Assembly: GCA_013288685.1 (NCBI GenBank)
Contig: JABDBM010000046.1
Span: forward strand, 1-32,272
Source: Bacteroidota bacterium
Lineage (GTDB): Bacteria; Bacteroidota; Bacteroidia; Sphingobacteriales; Sphingobacteriaceae
Direction of reading: 5' to 3'
Length of the DNA: 32,272 nt
Under the pieces are notes generated by a model. That model was not told the origin of the DNA. It saw only the letters and a program-made list of their open reading frames with translations, and made no database searches. Shown piece after piece: positions 1-9,671 of this stretch. The translations under genes were made by a program, and so were the position numbers. Positions within the stretch are counted from its first letter, which is position 1. Each line of letters begins with the position of its first letter.

Positions 1-1183
1 ACCAACTCCAATCGGTTTGCGATATCCCGCTCAAAAACGATGTTTCGCTAAATACCGGGGCGCCAACTGAGTCGTTTTCACCCGGGCGCGGCCCCTGGTT
101 AATTTGCAGGGTGTTGCGGTTGTACTGATATTGATAGCCGTAATAGTCAAAGTTTTTGTATACCTGGTATGAGTTGGAACTCATAAACATTTTTTTGCGG
201 TAGTTATCCTCCGGAAACATATCGAGTTCAAATACATCAGCCAGCCCGTCATTGTTCATATCCTCAATATCCTGGCCCATTGAGTTGGTTGAAGTGTGCT
301 TAAAATATTCTTTCGATCGGTCGGTGAACGTGCCGTCGTGGTTGTTTATATATAAAATGTTGTTCGAAATAAAATCATTGGTTACGTAAATATCCTTCCA
401 GCCGTCGCGGTTTATATCAACAATGCTGGTGCCATGTCCGTACCCTTCAATTTTTATGCCTGCCTGTTTTGATACGTTATGAAATACCGGGTGTTTTAAA
501 ACCGGGTCCCAGTCGTTACGGTAAAGTTGGCCGGTGCTTGGTTTTGATCCATCAGTAACAATTGGCCTGAATGAGCTGGTGTTATCCGACGATTCGGCTT
601 TATTAACGGTGAGGTACATATCCAAATCGCCATCGTTATCATAATCAAAAAACGAGGCCATGGTTGAATGTAATTTTATATCCAGGCCATATTCCTTGGC
701 CATTTCTTTAAAAACAGGTACTCCGTTTTTATCGGGGCCCTGATTAATATACAATAAATTGCGGCGCTTTGCCGAATCGCTTAATAAAGTATTACAAACG
801 TAAATGTCTGGTAATCCATCATTGTTTATATCAACAACGGCTACTCCCCTACCCCAGCCGCCAAGTCCGCCAACACCGGCTTCGGTAGTTACGTCTTCAA
901 ACTTCATGTTACCTTTATTCAGATATAAGCGATTGGGTACCGCATTGCCAACAAGGTATATATCCTGCAAGCCATCGTTATTAAAGTCACCTATACCTAC
1001 TCCGCCACCATTATAAATATTAAGTTTGTCCAGTGGGTTGATAGAATCGTTTTCAACTATCTTATTATTAAAATTCACCCCCGAGTATGACGAGGGAACC
1101 AACTCAAATAATGTTGGTTTTTTTTTACAGGAAATAAATAAAAAAGGAACAAAACAGTATAACAGATACGGAAAAGCTTTCAT
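1..1183 (-). CDS. VCBS/FG-GAP repeat lipoprotein, CRTAC1 (ASPIC/UnbV) type, cut by window edge
   Basis: The gene begins at the ATG whose complement is at 1181-1183 and reads open for about 394 codons to position 1, so the C-terminus lies outside the window. Residues 1-19 form a lipoprotein signal (MKAFPYLLYCFVPFLFISC, Cys19 the likely lipidation site). Several beta-propeller FG-GAP/VCBS repeats with a calcium-binding D-x-N-x-DG core follow, for example IGDFNNDGLQDIYL, VVDINNDGLPDIYV and IEDMNNDGLADVFE. The visible end reads SGISQTDWSW, typical of CRTAC1/UnbV proteins just before a further propeller repeat. Such lipoproteins are often encoded beside SusC/SusD pairs and are thought to be surface-exposed, with unknown ligand. 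It lies 85 bp downstream of the SusD-like gene on the same strand, with a terminator hairpin between them, so it is either read through at reduced level or separately transcribed. The family call is firm; the role is inference. Confidence 0.88.
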   Translation of the reverse strand, partial: MKAFPYLLYCFVPFLFISCKKKPTLFELVPSSYSGVNFNNKIVENDSINPLDKLNIYNGGGVGIGDFNNDGLQDIYLVGNAVPNRLYLNKGNMKFEDVTTEAGVGGLGGWGRGVAVVDINNDGLPDIYVCNTLLSDSAKRRNLLYINQGPDKNGVPVFKEMAKEYGLDIKLHSTMASFFDYDNDGDLDMYLTVNKAESSDNTSSFRPIVTDGSKPSTGQLYRNDWDPVLKHPVFHNVSKQAGIKIEGYGHGTSIVDINRDGWKDIYVTNDFISNNILYINNHDGTFTDRSKEYFKHTSTNSMGQDIEDMNNDGLADVFELDMFPEDNYRKKMFMSSNSYQVYKNFDYYGYQYQYNRNTLQINQGPRPGENDSVGAPVFSETSFLSGISQTDWSW

Positions 1184-1212
1184 TACAGCGAAAAATGATG
1201 GCTAAGTTATAT

Positions 1213-1250
1213 AAAAAAAAAAGAGGTGGCGATAAAAATCACCACCTCTT
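1213..1250 (-). terminator. Rho-independent terminator after the SusD gene
   Basis: The arms AAGAGGTGG (1221-1229) and CCACCTCTT (1242-1250) pair perfectly over 9 bp with a 12-nt loop. On the minus strand the stem runs directly into a T tract (A tract at 1213-1222). It lies about 20 bp past the SusD stop. A shorter T run on the plus side would allow weak activity in the other direction. Confidence 0.8.
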
Positions 1251-1268
1251 TTTTCAATTAACGGGTTA

Positions 1269-3158
1269 TTAATTATAACCAGGATTTTGTTTCAATTTAC
1301 CACCTTCAAGGTCAATTTGGTGCAATGGAATTGGCCAAAGCTCATTTTTACCTGCAGTGAATGTATGTCCTTGCAATACAGGGTTTGTACCAAGGAAAGC
1401 AACGTTAGTTTTGATGTGTGCATTTAATATACCAGCCATGTAGCCTGAACCAGCAGGTCCGCCATAAAGGGCATCATAACGCTGAAGGTCGAAGAAACGA
1501 TGTCCTTCCATACCAAACTCTAATTGTCTTTCGATGTAAACAGCCTGACGGGCAGCAGCCTGACCCAGTGTGGCAAAGCTTGGCGCGCCGGCAACACCGT
1601 ATAAACCTACTTTGTAATTTGCAGCAGGTGTATTTGTAAAGCCTTTGCTTGGATCTGAATTATCAACAAATGTATGTACGAAACCAGCAGGGATAGCAGC
1701 ACGCGCCCTGATCATGTTTACATCAGCTTGTGCAGCCGGTAAATCGTTAGCTTCAACTTCGCACTCTGCACGCCATAAAATAACGTCAGCAAAACGAATC
1801 AGGTTATAGTTATCAGCAGTACCCTGGCTTGCAGCCCAACCACCAAAGTTATCGGTAGTTGAAGATTGTTGCGAATGATAGAATGCATTTTTGATAGGGT
1901 TGTATGGAGTGATATCACCACGTGACCATTGTTCGCCACCACATAATGCCCAATCAAGGTAAGGAATACCGTAACGACCTAAAGTCCAGTCGATACGTGA
2001 ATCCAATGCATCTGAAGGAGGAGTAAATGGAGTACCACCAGCAACACCACCTAATGTATAGGCACCGGCTTTGTTTAAAGCGTAGCCATGGTCATTAGGT
2101 AAGTTGGTATCGTTGTAAACAAATCCACCAGGAGTAATGGTACTTGCCTGGAACATTGGTAAACCATTGGCATCAACTTTAAAAGCATTAGCTAACGACA
2201 GTGATGGCTGGTAGAAACCGCAGCATCCTGTGTAAGTACCTGCAGGGAAGTTTAAAACAGCACCGGCGTTATCATTTTGACCGCCAGAACCGTCACCTAC
2301 AGTCATTTGAACTGCAAATACCGACTCAGGACCATTTTTTGTAGCTGCATTGAAGTTATCTTCATAATGAGCAGCTAACGCATATTTCAACCCGTTTGAA
2401 GTTTCACCATTGTTAATTAAATCATCAAGCAACGGTTTTGCAGTTGTGTACTGATGATCATACATGTAGCATTTTGCTAAAAGCGCTTCGGCTGCATAGT
2501 AGTTTGCACGACCAACGTTAGGCTGTGTTTTTGGCAATACAGTCATTGCGGCTTTAAGGTCGGCTTCAATTTTATCCCAAATCGGGCCTGGATTACCTAC
2601 GTTAAAGTTACCGGCTGCATAAGTTACAGTTTCGTCAACATAAGGTACGCTTCTCCACATTTTTGCCAATTCGAAATGATAAACGGAACGCAAAAACTTT
2701 GCTTCGGCAACTACCTCGGCTCCATAAGCTGTTGATAATGAACCATCTTTTACCAATGGAATTTCTCTGATAGCATCGTTGGCGCGTTGGATACCATTGT
2801 AACAGGCAGCCCATTTTTCGCTCAAAAACTCATTTGCTGGGTCTACTGAGTGGTTTTCAAGCGGTGCAGCAGTTGGCTGGTCAGTTGTGTTTGAGCCTTT
2901 GTAAGCATCATCCGAAGCGATACCACCATAAACCCAGTTATCAATTGATGATTCCCACTCAGTACCGCCAGTGTTGGTATAACCATCCAGCATAGCATAA
3001 GCTCCGATGAGCAGACCGTCGACACCGGCCTTAGAGGCAAGCGTTGCCGATTGCAGCACGCCTACCGGCTCCTTGTTCAGCAGTTTCTTACATGAATACG
3101 TTAATGTAAGAACAACCAGCGAACCTAGGGCGATGAATTTACTATAAGATTTTTTCAT
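1269..3158 (-). CDS. SusD/RagB-family nutrient-binding outer-membrane lipoprotein
   Basis: The 629-residue product is a SusD-like lipoprotein, the surface lid that binds glycans and hands them to its SusC partner. Residues 1-23 are a lipoprotein signal ending in TYSC, with Cys23 the expected lipid anchor. Family features include the helical TPR-like start (NGIQRANDAIREIP, EAKFLRSVYHFELAKMW), the segment NLIRFADVILWRAE, the ERQLEFGMEGHRFFDLQRY block, and the C-terminal LWPIPLHQIDLEGGKLKQNPGYN-type ending in which LWPIP and QNPGY are hallmarks. Length is at the upper end of the usual SusD range. It lies 25 bp downstream of the SusC gene on the same strand, so the two are almost certainly co-transcribed. 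The substrate cannot be read from the sequence; the nearby GH3 gene suggests a glycan. Confidence 0.95.
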   Translation of the reverse strand: MKKSYSKFIALGSLVVLTLTYSCKKLLNKEPVGVLQSATLASKAGVDGLLIGAYAMLDGYTNTGGTEWESSIDNWVYGGIASDDAYKGSNTTDQPTAAPLENHSVDPANEFLSEKWAACYNGIQRANDAIREIPLVKDGSLSTAYGAEVVAEAKFLRSVYHFELAKMWRSVPYVDETVTYAAGNFNVGNPGPIWDKIEADLKAAMTVLPKTQPNVGRANYYAAEALLAKCYMYDHQYTTAKPLLDDLINNGETSNGLKYALAAHYEDNFNAATKNGPESVFAVQMTVGDGSGGQNDNAGAVLNFPAGTYTGCCGFYQPSLSLANAFKVDANGLPMFQASTITPGGFVYNDTNLPNDHGYALNKAGAYTLGGVAGGTPFTPPSDALDSRIDWTLGRYGIPYLDWALCGGEQWSRGDITPYNPIKNAFYHSQQSSTTDNFGGWAASQGTADNYNLIRFADVILWRAECEVEANDLPAAQADVNMIRARAAIPAGFVHTFVDNSDPSKGFTNTPAANYKVGLYGVAGAPSFATLGQAAARQAVYIERQLEFGMEGHRFFDLQRYDALYGGPAGSGYMAGILNAHIKTNVAFLGTNPVLQGHTFTAGKNELWPIPLHQIDLEGGKLKQNPGYN

Positions 3159-3183
3159 AACTCTAATATTTTTTATTTATTTA

Positions 3184-6100
3184 TTAAAATGTTAAATTAA
3201 CACCTATGATATATTGTCTTTGGTTGTTAGGATACGCACCATAATCAATACCGAAGGCAGCACTTTGTCTGGCAGAACCCAAACCACCTTGATTAGATAA
3301 TGACGGCACCAATTCCGGATCTAAACCACTGTATTTAGTTATGGTAAATAAGTTGGTAGCCTGTGCATAAATGTGAACTTTGTCCAATCCTATTCTTTTT
3401 AACACAGTTGGATCAAAAGTATAACCAAACTGTAATACACGGCATTTCAAGAACGATCCGCTTTCGATATAGTAAGAACTAACTGTACTTGAACCCATAG
3501 CCTGAGAGAACGACGCAGCTGGTAAAGTAGCTGATGGGTTTGTTACCACACCGCCCTGAACTATTGCAGCTTTGTTGTACAGGTCTAAGCTTTTACCACC
3601 CTGGAATGTACTGTAGAAATCGGTCCAGTATTTTACATAGTTGAAATCCTGGTTACCGTATGAACCGTATAACACCATGCTGAAATCCCATCTTTTGTAA
3701 TTTGCATTCAAGTTAACACCGTATGTAAAATCAGGGTTCGGATTGCCGAGCCAGGTACGGTCATTTGAAGTGATTTTTTTGTCGCCATCAGTATCTTTGT
3801 AAATAAATGCACCCGGCGCTGCACCAGAGTAGCCTGGCAGGCTCGAAACCTGTGAAGCGTTTTGATAGATACCAGCTGTTTGGAATCCAAAAAATGCTCC
3901 GATTGGGTGGCCAACCTGATCGCGTACGATATCAAGGTCACGTGAACCGCCCGTGTCGAAGAAGTTTGAACTTCCGCTTTCTTTAAGAATTAAGCTGTTG
4001 TAAGTGGTAATGTTTGCACCAATGCTGTAAGAGAAATCTTTGTTTGCTCTTCCATGATAAGTAGCCGAAATGTCCCAGCCTTTGTTTTGCACATCACCAA
4101 TATTTACTGTTGGTGGGTTAGCGCCGCCAACAGTACTTGGTAAATCCTGAGGGAATAACAAACCACTTACTGCCTTTTTGTACCAGTCAACCGTGATATC
4201 CAAGTGATTGAACAAACTTGCATCAAAACCTATATCAGTAATTTTATCAGTTTCCCAGGTAACATTAGGGTTACCAATTTGATCGTTGTAAAAACCTTGC
4301 TGAATGGAACTTAAACCTCCGTTAATACCGTAGTAAGAAGCACCCTGATTTGATTTAAATGTTGAGTAAGCATTAGTTCCGCCGATATTACCGTTGTTAC
4401 CAGCCTCGCCATAGCTACCGCGCAATTTAAGATCATTAATCCAGCTAACACCTTTCAGGAAATCTTCCTGAGAAATGCGCCATGCCAATGATGCAGATGG
4501 GAAGGTGGCCCACTGGTGGCCAGGATAAAAGATAGAGAAACCGTCGCGGCGTATAGTTGCTGCTAAGATGTAACGGTCGTTGTAAGTATAATCGGCCCGG
4601 CCAAAAAATGATAAAGTAGAAGTTGGCTGATCAATTGTACTGCTTGGTGGATTAACCGCTGTTGCAGCACCGATAGTTACATAGTTAGGGTCAAGCGAAA
4701 AATACCCCTGGTTAGTGGCATCTAAATTACGGCCCTGGAAAGCTTTTTGCTCATAACCGGCTAAAACCTGTATGTTATGCTTGCCAAAAGTTTCTTTATA
4801 AGTAATGGTGTTGGTCCAGTTATAGTTGCTATTGAATTGCTCATGTTCGCCCGCAGTGTTAGCACCGCCATGCGCTTCATAAGATGAATAATCAATATAA
4901 CCTATGTTCCAGTAATACTGATTGTATAACTGCCCGCCAAAGCTGGTGCGTGCAGTAAAATACTTGGCTATGTCAGCTTCAGCAAAAACGTTTCCTTGTA
5001 CATATACAAAATGCGCATTATTTGTTGCCTGGTTAAGCTGGCTGGCATAAGGGCTGCTACCGTTACCAAGTGGCTCACCACCCGAAACATCGTAAGTACC
5101 ACCATAGTTACCACCAACGTCTCTCAACGGAATGATAGGCATCATACGGTAAGTGCCTGAAATGGTACCACCTTCTTGTTGTTGGGTGCCATTATAGCCA
5201 CCGTTGTTTTCTTTGTAAGTAACAAAACCATTTTCGCCAAAACGAACGTGATTGTTAAGTGTGCTAAAAGTACTGTTTAAACGGGCTTGATACCTTTTTT
5301 CGTAAGTTTCGACTAAAGTACCTTGTTGATTTACATAGTTTAACGCAAATAAGAAAGTGCTCTTGTCGCTACCGCCGCTTGCAGTAATGGTATGCTGCTG
5401 CTCAGGAGCTGCTCTGAAAATAGAGTGAAACCAATCGGTACCTGCGCCTGTTGCAAATTTTTGAATCAGGAAGTCGTTACCGTGGTTACTTGCATCAAAC
5501 TTGTAGTATTGTAATATACCAGGATCGCTTGTAACACCAGCAGTACCAAAAGTACCAGCTGCAGTACCACCATGATAACCGTAGGTAGGGATAGTACCAG
5601 GGCCGCCCGGATACAGTTTTTCTGTAGCTAAATCGCCGGCGGTAAATGCTAACTGTGATTGTTGCTCAGGGTTCATCAAGTTCCATACGTTGCCGCCTTT
5701 AGGTTCTTGTGTACCATAGTAACCATCATAGTTAATAGTGGTTTTGCCTGCTTTACCTTTTTTAGTAGTAACAACAATTACACCGTTACCACCCGAAATA
5801 CCGTAAATAGCTGCAGCGCCTGCATCTTTCAATACGCTAATGCTTTCGATATCGGAAGGGTTAACCAACGACATATCGCCGGTTTGAACACCATCAATAA
5901 CGTAAAGCGGAGTGGTGTTACCAAAGTTTGCAATACCACGAATAAATACTGTACTTGCTGCACCCGGTGCGCCCGAGTTAATTACAGTAACACCAGAAGC
6001 CTGTCCCTGCAATAATTGCTCAGAACTGGTGGTAGGTATTTTTTTGGCATCAGTTACATTCACTGTAGCTATGGCACCCGAGATGTCCTTTTTAAGCTGA

Positions 6101-6459
6101 GTTGTGTAACCTGTAACAACAACCTCGGTTAAGGTGCTGCTGGTTTGTGCCAGGGTTATGGTTAAAAACGCGCCGCTTTTAACCGCAACTTCCTGCTGTT
6201 GGTAACCAATGTAACTTACTACGAGCACATTGCCAACGTTTACCGACAAGGTAAAATTACCGTTAACATCAGTTACAGCGCCCGTGTTGGTACCTTTGAT
6301 CCTTACGGATGCACCTACTACAGCCAGTTTGTCATCGGCGCCGATGACCTTGCCTGTGAGGTTAAGGTGTTGTGTTTGGGCTGTAACTACCAATGAAGAA
6401 ACAATGCAGCATAACAGCAGGCATAACGTTCTTCCCTTTAGGAGTAAACTTTTAAACAT
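3184..6459 (-). CDS. SusC/RagA-family TonB-linked outer-membrane transporter
   Basis: The 1091-residue product is a SusC-type TonB-dependent transporter that imports oligosaccharides across the outer membrane with its SusD lid. Visible parts are a signal peptide (residues 1-27, ending VVTAQ), a carboxypeptidase-regulatory-like domain (about 32-108, LTGKVIGADDKLAVVGASV), a TonB-box-like stretch LTEVVVTGY (110-118), a plug domain (about 120-236) with PLYVIDGV and IESISVLKDAGAAAIYG, then a long beta-barrel ending in a typical aromatic strand (YIIGVNLTF). There is no N-terminal STN domain, so control through a FecR anti-sigma partner is not expected. The gene is first in its operon and is preceded by an unusually long gene-free stretch. 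I found no convincing TAnnTTTG promoter close to its start. Confidence 0.96.
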   Translation of the reverse strand: MFKSLLLKGRTLCLLLCCIVSSLVVTAQTQHLNLTGKVIGADDKLAVVGASVRIKGTNTGAVTDVNGNFTLSVNVGNVLVVSYIGYQQQEVAVKSGAFLTITLAQTSSTLTEVVVTGYTTQLKKDISGAIATVNVTDAKKIPTTSSEQLLQGQASGVTVINSGAPGAASTVFIRGIANFGNTTPLYVIDGVQTGDMSLVNPSDIESISVLKDAGAAAIYGISGGNGVIVVTTKKGKAGKTTINYDGYYGTQEPKGGNVWNLMNPEQQSQLAFTAGDLATEKLYPGGPGTIPTYGYHGGTAAGTFGTAGVTSDPGILQYYKFDASNHGNDFLIQKFATGAGTDWFHSIFRAAPEQQHTITASGGSDKSTFLFALNYVNQQGTLVETYEKRYQARLNSTFSTLNNHVRFGENGFVTYKENNGGYNGTQQQEGGTISGTYRMMPIIPLRDVGGNYGGTYDVSGGEPLGNGSSPYASQLNQATNNAHFVYVQGNVFAEADIAKYFTARTSFGGQLYNQYYWNIGYIDYSSYEAHGGANTAGEHEQFNSNYNWTNTITYKETFGKHNIQVLAGYEQKAFQGRNLDATNQGYFSLDPNYVTIGAATAVNPPSSTIDQPTSTLSFFGRADYTYNDRYILAATIRRDGFSIFYPGHQWATFPSASLAWRISQEDFLKGVSWINDLKLRGSYGEAGNNGNIGGTNAYSTFKSNQGASYYGINGGLSSIQQGFYNDQIGNPNVTWETDKITDIGFDASLFNHLDITVDWYKKAVSGLLFPQDLPSTVGGANPPTVNIGDVQNKGWDISATYHGRANKDFSYSIGANITTYNSLILKESGSSNFFDTGGSRDLDIVRDQVGHPIGAFFGFQTAGIYQNASQVSSLPGYSGAAPGAFIYKDTDGDKKITSNDRTWLGNPNPDFTYGVNLNANYKRWDFSMVLYGSYGNQDFNYVKYWTDFYSTFQGGKSLDLYNKAAIVQGGVVTNPSATLPAASFSQAMGSSTVSSYYIESGSFLKCRVLQFGYTFDPTVLKRIGLDKVHIYAQATNLFTITKYSGLDPELVPSLSNQGGLGSARQSAAFGIDYGAYPNNQRQYIIGVNLTF

Positions 6460-7162
6460 GAGATTGAGATTTAGTTGATTAATTTATTTGATTTAAACTT
6501 GTTAGTTACGATGTAAGGTGGGCTGCTATAAGCCGGGACTAAAAAAGAGAGAGTACCGCTCTGACAAAACGGACCCGTATTTAAATGCTGAAAAAGAAAA
6601 AAATGTAAAAGTTTTATCATGTAATTACATTAATAAATTCAAAAAACTTATCGTTACCTCTTTTTCCCGCCGGCCAAAAACCCGGGATTTTCAATTCAAA
6701 ATGTTATAATAATATCAGGTTATCTGTAATTCCTTGCTGACACAAAAAATCTTATTGGCGTTGATACTAATGTAAATAGAGTGTATTGTTTACACAAGTG
6801 CGTTTATAAGAATTGTAAAATAATTATTAAAATTAGTTAAGAAGTACGAAGAATAATACTATATGATATTAATATTAATAAATTGTCAATTAAATAACCA
6901 TAGCGTTAAAAAAAATGCAATGTAATATTGTTGCTATATTTGGATATATTCCTCAAAAAAACAGGTTCGGCTCCGAACAGGCACTAAAAATGACATTGAT
7001 GCCCTTACTTTTTAAAAATAATACCCCTTTGCCTATCCTTTTTGAACCCCCAATTTGCATGGTTAATAATTCACCACAAAGCATTAAAATACTTTTTAAA
7101 GGCGCAAAAAGTGCTTAATATTAACTGTTTGGGTTACATTTATTAATAAAAACAAAAATATT

Positions 7163-7184
7163 TTTCCGGGAACGTTCCCGGAAA
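7163..7184. promoter_or_regulatory. 22-bp perfect palindrome, candidate LacI-type operator
   Basis: The half-site TTTCCGGGAAC is followed immediately by its exact reverse complement GTTCCCGGAAA, giving a gapless palindrome centred on CG. A central CG in a gapless palindrome is typical of LacI/GalR-family operators. It sits next to a TAnnTTTG-like element (7153-7160, minus strand), where a bound repressor would block polymerase. No LacI-family gene lies within the window, so the regulator is unidentified. It is too symmetric and has too little loop to act as a normal RNA terminator. Confidence 0.5.
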
Positions 7185-7190
7185 TTGGAC

Positions 7191-7230
7191 GAAAAAAATC
7201 GGCTAATTTTCACTTTCGCCGATTTTTTTC
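7191..7230 (-). terminator. Bidirectional Rho-independent terminator after GH3 gene
   Basis: The arms GAAAAAAATCGGC (7191-7203) and GCCGATTTTTTTC (7218-7230) are exact reverse complements, 13 bp, with a 14-nt loop. The A/T ends supply a T tract on either strand. It lies 21 bp past the stop of the GH3 gene. Confidence 0.85.
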
Positions 7231-7251
7231 GATAGAAATTTAACACTTTTT

Positions 7252-9561
7252 CTACTTGTTCCACTCAACCGCCGCCGAACGCGTATCGGCCGAGCTGGCG
7301 CCTATCTGAACAACAAATTGGCCCGGTTCCCAATCATATTTTAACTGGTTATTATAAAATTTAAGATCTTTTGTGGTGATAGTAAATACTACCGATTTTT
7401 TCTCGCCCGGCTGCAAGCTTATTTTTTGAAAGCCCTTTAATTCTTTTACCGACCGGCTTATACTTGCTACCGGATCACTGATATACAATTGCACAACCTC
7501 TTCGCCTGCATAATTACCAGTATTGGTAACGGTTACTGTTGCTGTAAGTGTTTCGTTGCCCTTTAGTCTGGCTTTATTGAGTTTAACCTCGCCATAGTTA
7601 AAGGTGGTATAACTTAAACCATAACCAAACGAATACAAAGGATCATTGGAAATATCCAGGTAATCCGACTTAAACTTGGCGTTGTCGCCCACATTAAAAG
7701 GCCTGCCTGTATTTTTGTGGTTGTAATATATAGGTATCTGCCCAACGCTACGCGGAAATGTCGCGGTTATACGGCCGGCCGGGTTATAATTGCCAAACAG
7801 CACATCGGCAATGGCGTTGCCGGCTTCGGTACCCGGCGCCCAGGCATCCAAAATAGCGCTGGCGTGTTCATCTTCCCAGGTTAGCGTTAGCGGCCTGCCA
7901 TTAAACAACACAATAACCAATGGTTTACCGGTTTTGGCCAGAGCTTTCAATAAATCGCGCTGGCTTTCGGGAATACTGATATCCGAACGGCTTGATGACT
8001 CGCCCGACATATTTGCCGATTCACCTACAACGGCAACCACCACATCAGCTTTTTTTGCTGTCTCAACAGCTTCATCAATCATTTGCTGAGCCGGGCGGCC
8101 ATCCTTAACTTGCTTCATGCCGAAAAAATAAGAACGCGCACTCAACAACGAATCATCGGTAATATCCGATCCCCTGGCATATAATACATTTACATCATTA
8201 CCAACCACATTTTTTATGCCTTGCCGTACACTTACCGATTTGTTGGGATCGCCGGCTATTACCCAGGTGCCTAACATTTCCGAATGATTATCGGCCAGCG
8301 GTCCTATCAAAGCAATAGTACCCGATTTTTTAAGCGGCAGCGTTTGCGCCTTATTTTTTAGCAGCACAAACGAATGTTCGGCAATTTTACGGGCAAATTT
8401 GCGGTTATCATCACTTAATACATCCAACTTTTCCCTTGCAGGATCAATAGACTTATACGGGTTATCAAATAAACCCAGTTTGTATTTTGCTTCCAGCACT
8501 CGGCGGCAAGCAAGGTCAATTTCGGATTGGCTAACTTTTCCTTCTTTTAATGATTTTTTTAGGGTTGATAAAAAGCCCTCGCCTACCATATCCATATCCA
8601 GACCCGCTTTTAGCGCAAGGGCCGATACAGTTTGCAAATCGCCAAGACCATGATTGGTTAATTCGTTTACAGCTGTGTAGTCCGAAACTACAAAGCCATT
8701 AAAACCCCACTGCTTACGCAACACATCAGTCAGCAGCCACTGGTTAGCAGTTGCAGGTACACCATTTATAGTGTTGAACGAACTCATAAAACTTCCCGCA
8801 CCGGCATCAACGGCAGCCTTGTAAGGCGGCAGGTAATCCTGGTACATTTTTATCAGGCTCATATCAACGGTATTATATTCGCGGCCAGCTTCTGCCCCGC
8901 CATATAAGGCAAAATGTTTAACACAGGCCATTACTGCATCGCTGTTTTTCATACTGCTGCCCTGGTAACCGCGTACCATTGCCTTAGCTACTTGCGAACC
9001 ATACCATGGATCTTCGCCCGATCCTTCGGATATTCTTCCCCAGCGCGGATCACGCGCAATATCAACCATCGGCGAAAACACCCAGTTCAGCCCTTCGGCG
9101 GTAGCTTCTTTTGCAGCTGTGTGTGCCGACTGTTCAATTAAATCCAGGTCCCAGGTTGCCGAAATTCCCAATGGTATCGGAAAAATAGTTTCGTGCCCAT
9201 GTATAACATCCAGCCCAAAAATTAACGGAATGTGCAGGCGTGAGTTTTTTACGGCTATATCCTGCGCTTTACCTACCTTTTCGGCGCCATACAAACCAAA
9301 AATTCCACCTATCTCGCCTTTTTTAATCGCCGCCTCAACACCGTTATTTACAACCGCGCCTGTAGTGGCGCGGCCGCTGGTCACCAAATTAAGCTGGCCT
9401 ATCTTTTCGTCCAATGTCATTTTGCCCATCAGCGTGTTAACAAAGGCATTCATTTTGGCATCGCCGCTTTTCACCTGTGCCTGTGCCACGCAGCAGCTAA
9501 ACGCAAAAACTGCTGGTAAAATGGCTTTTAGGCTACGCATTGCTGAATGATGTTTTATCAT
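7252..9561 (-). CDS. bglX: Periplasmic beta-glucosidase, glycoside hydrolase family 3 (BglX-like)
   Basis: The 769-residue enzyme should remove terminal beta-linked glucose or xylose from oligosaccharides in the periplasm. A signal peptide ends near AQAQ (residue 29); Met8 is an equally good start (position 9540). The GH3 N-terminal barrel spans about 40-370, with DVIHGHETIFPIPLG, ARDPRWGRISEGSGEDP, the substrate-binding VKHF (214-217) and nucleophile Asp294 in GFVVSDYTAV. The GH3 C-terminal domain (about 395-620) contains VVVAVVGESANMSGESSSRS, and a fibronectin-III-like domain (about 685-755) closes the protein. Length and order fit BglX-type enzymes. It sits downstream of a divergently arranged Nudix regulator and upstream of the SusC/SusD pair on the same strand, but a terminator separates them. 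A good TAnnTTTG promoter lies at 9676-9704. The exact substrate linkage is not visible. Confidence 0.95.
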   Translation of the reverse strand: MIKHHSAMRSLKAILPAVFAFSCCVAQAQVKSGDAKMNAFVNTLMGKMTLDEKIGQLNLVTSGRATTGAVVNNGVEAAIKKGEIGGIFGLYGAEKVGKAQDIAVKNSRLHIPLIFGLDVIHGHETIFPIPLGISATWDLDLIEQSAHTAAKEATAEGLNWVFSPMVDIARDPRWGRISEGSGEDPWYGSQVAKAMVRGYQGSSMKNSDAVMACVKHFALYGGAEAGREYNTVDMSLIKMYQDYLPPYKAAVDAGAGSFMSSFNTINGVPATANQWLLTDVLRKQWGFNGFVVSDYTAVNELTNHGLGDLQTVSALALKAGLDMDMVGEGFLSTLKKSLKEGKVSQSEIDLACRRVLEAKYKLGLFDNPYKSIDPAREKLDVLSDDNRKFARKIAEHSFVLLKNKAQTLPLKKSGTIALIGPLADNHSEMLGTWVIAGDPNKSVSVRQGIKNVVGNDVNVLYARGSDITDDSLLSARSYFFGMKQVKDGRPAQQMIDEAVETAKKADVVVAVVGESANMSGESSSRSDISIPESQRDLLKALAKTGKPLVIVLFNGRPLTLTWEDEHASAILDAWAPGTEAGNAIADVLFGNYNPAGRITATFPRSVGQIPIYYNHKNTGRPFNVGDNAKFKSDYLDISNDPLYSFGYGLSYTTFNYGEVKLNKARLKGNETLTATVTVTNTGNYAGEEVVQLYISDPVASISRSVKELKGFQKISLQPGEKKSVVFTITTKDLKFYNNQLKYDWEPGQFVVQIGASSADTRSAAVEWNK

Positions 9562-9671
9562 AATTTAAAATAGATTTATTGAATAATGGAATAATTAAAA
9601 TTGATGTACAATAATTGACGATGATATTAAAAGGCAATAATGAAACAGTAAATGTTTAATTGGTATTACAG

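Larger units (their letters stand above)
6460..7251. other. 792-bp gene-free region upstream of susC-like gene
   Basis: No credible coding sequence is seen here; the short open frames lack family resemblance. The stretch is strongly A/T-rich. It holds several symmetric sequences: ATGTAATTACAT (6619-6630, a perfect palindrome), GTGTA-N5-TACAC (6781-6795), GTTCGG-CT-CCGAAC (6965-6978), the 22-bp palindrome at 7163-7184 and the terminator at 7191-7230. On the minus strand TATTTTTG (7153-7160) matches the Bacteroidota -7 consensus TAnnTTTG and abuts the 22-bp palindrome, but no TTG lies at the right distance upstream. If it is the start point, the susC-like mRNA would carry a leader of roughly 690 nt. 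Confidence 0.5.

Noticed and set aside
5659..6015. Plus-strand open frame of 118 codons inside the susC-like gene
   Set aside because: It lies wholly antisense to a clear plug-domain coding sequence and its translation has no family features.
6915..7118. Short open frame in the long spacer upstream of susC
   Set aside because: Composition is that of A/T-rich non-coding DNA, with no ribosome binding site or resemblance to a family.
6460..7251. Known riboswitch in the susC leader
   Set aside because: No conserved core of cobalamin, TPP, SAM or other common riboswitches could be recognised by eye.
9119..9550. Plus-strand open frame of 143 codons opposite the GH3 gene
   Set aside because: It is a shadow of the GH3 coding frame, with no start signals or recognisable motifs.
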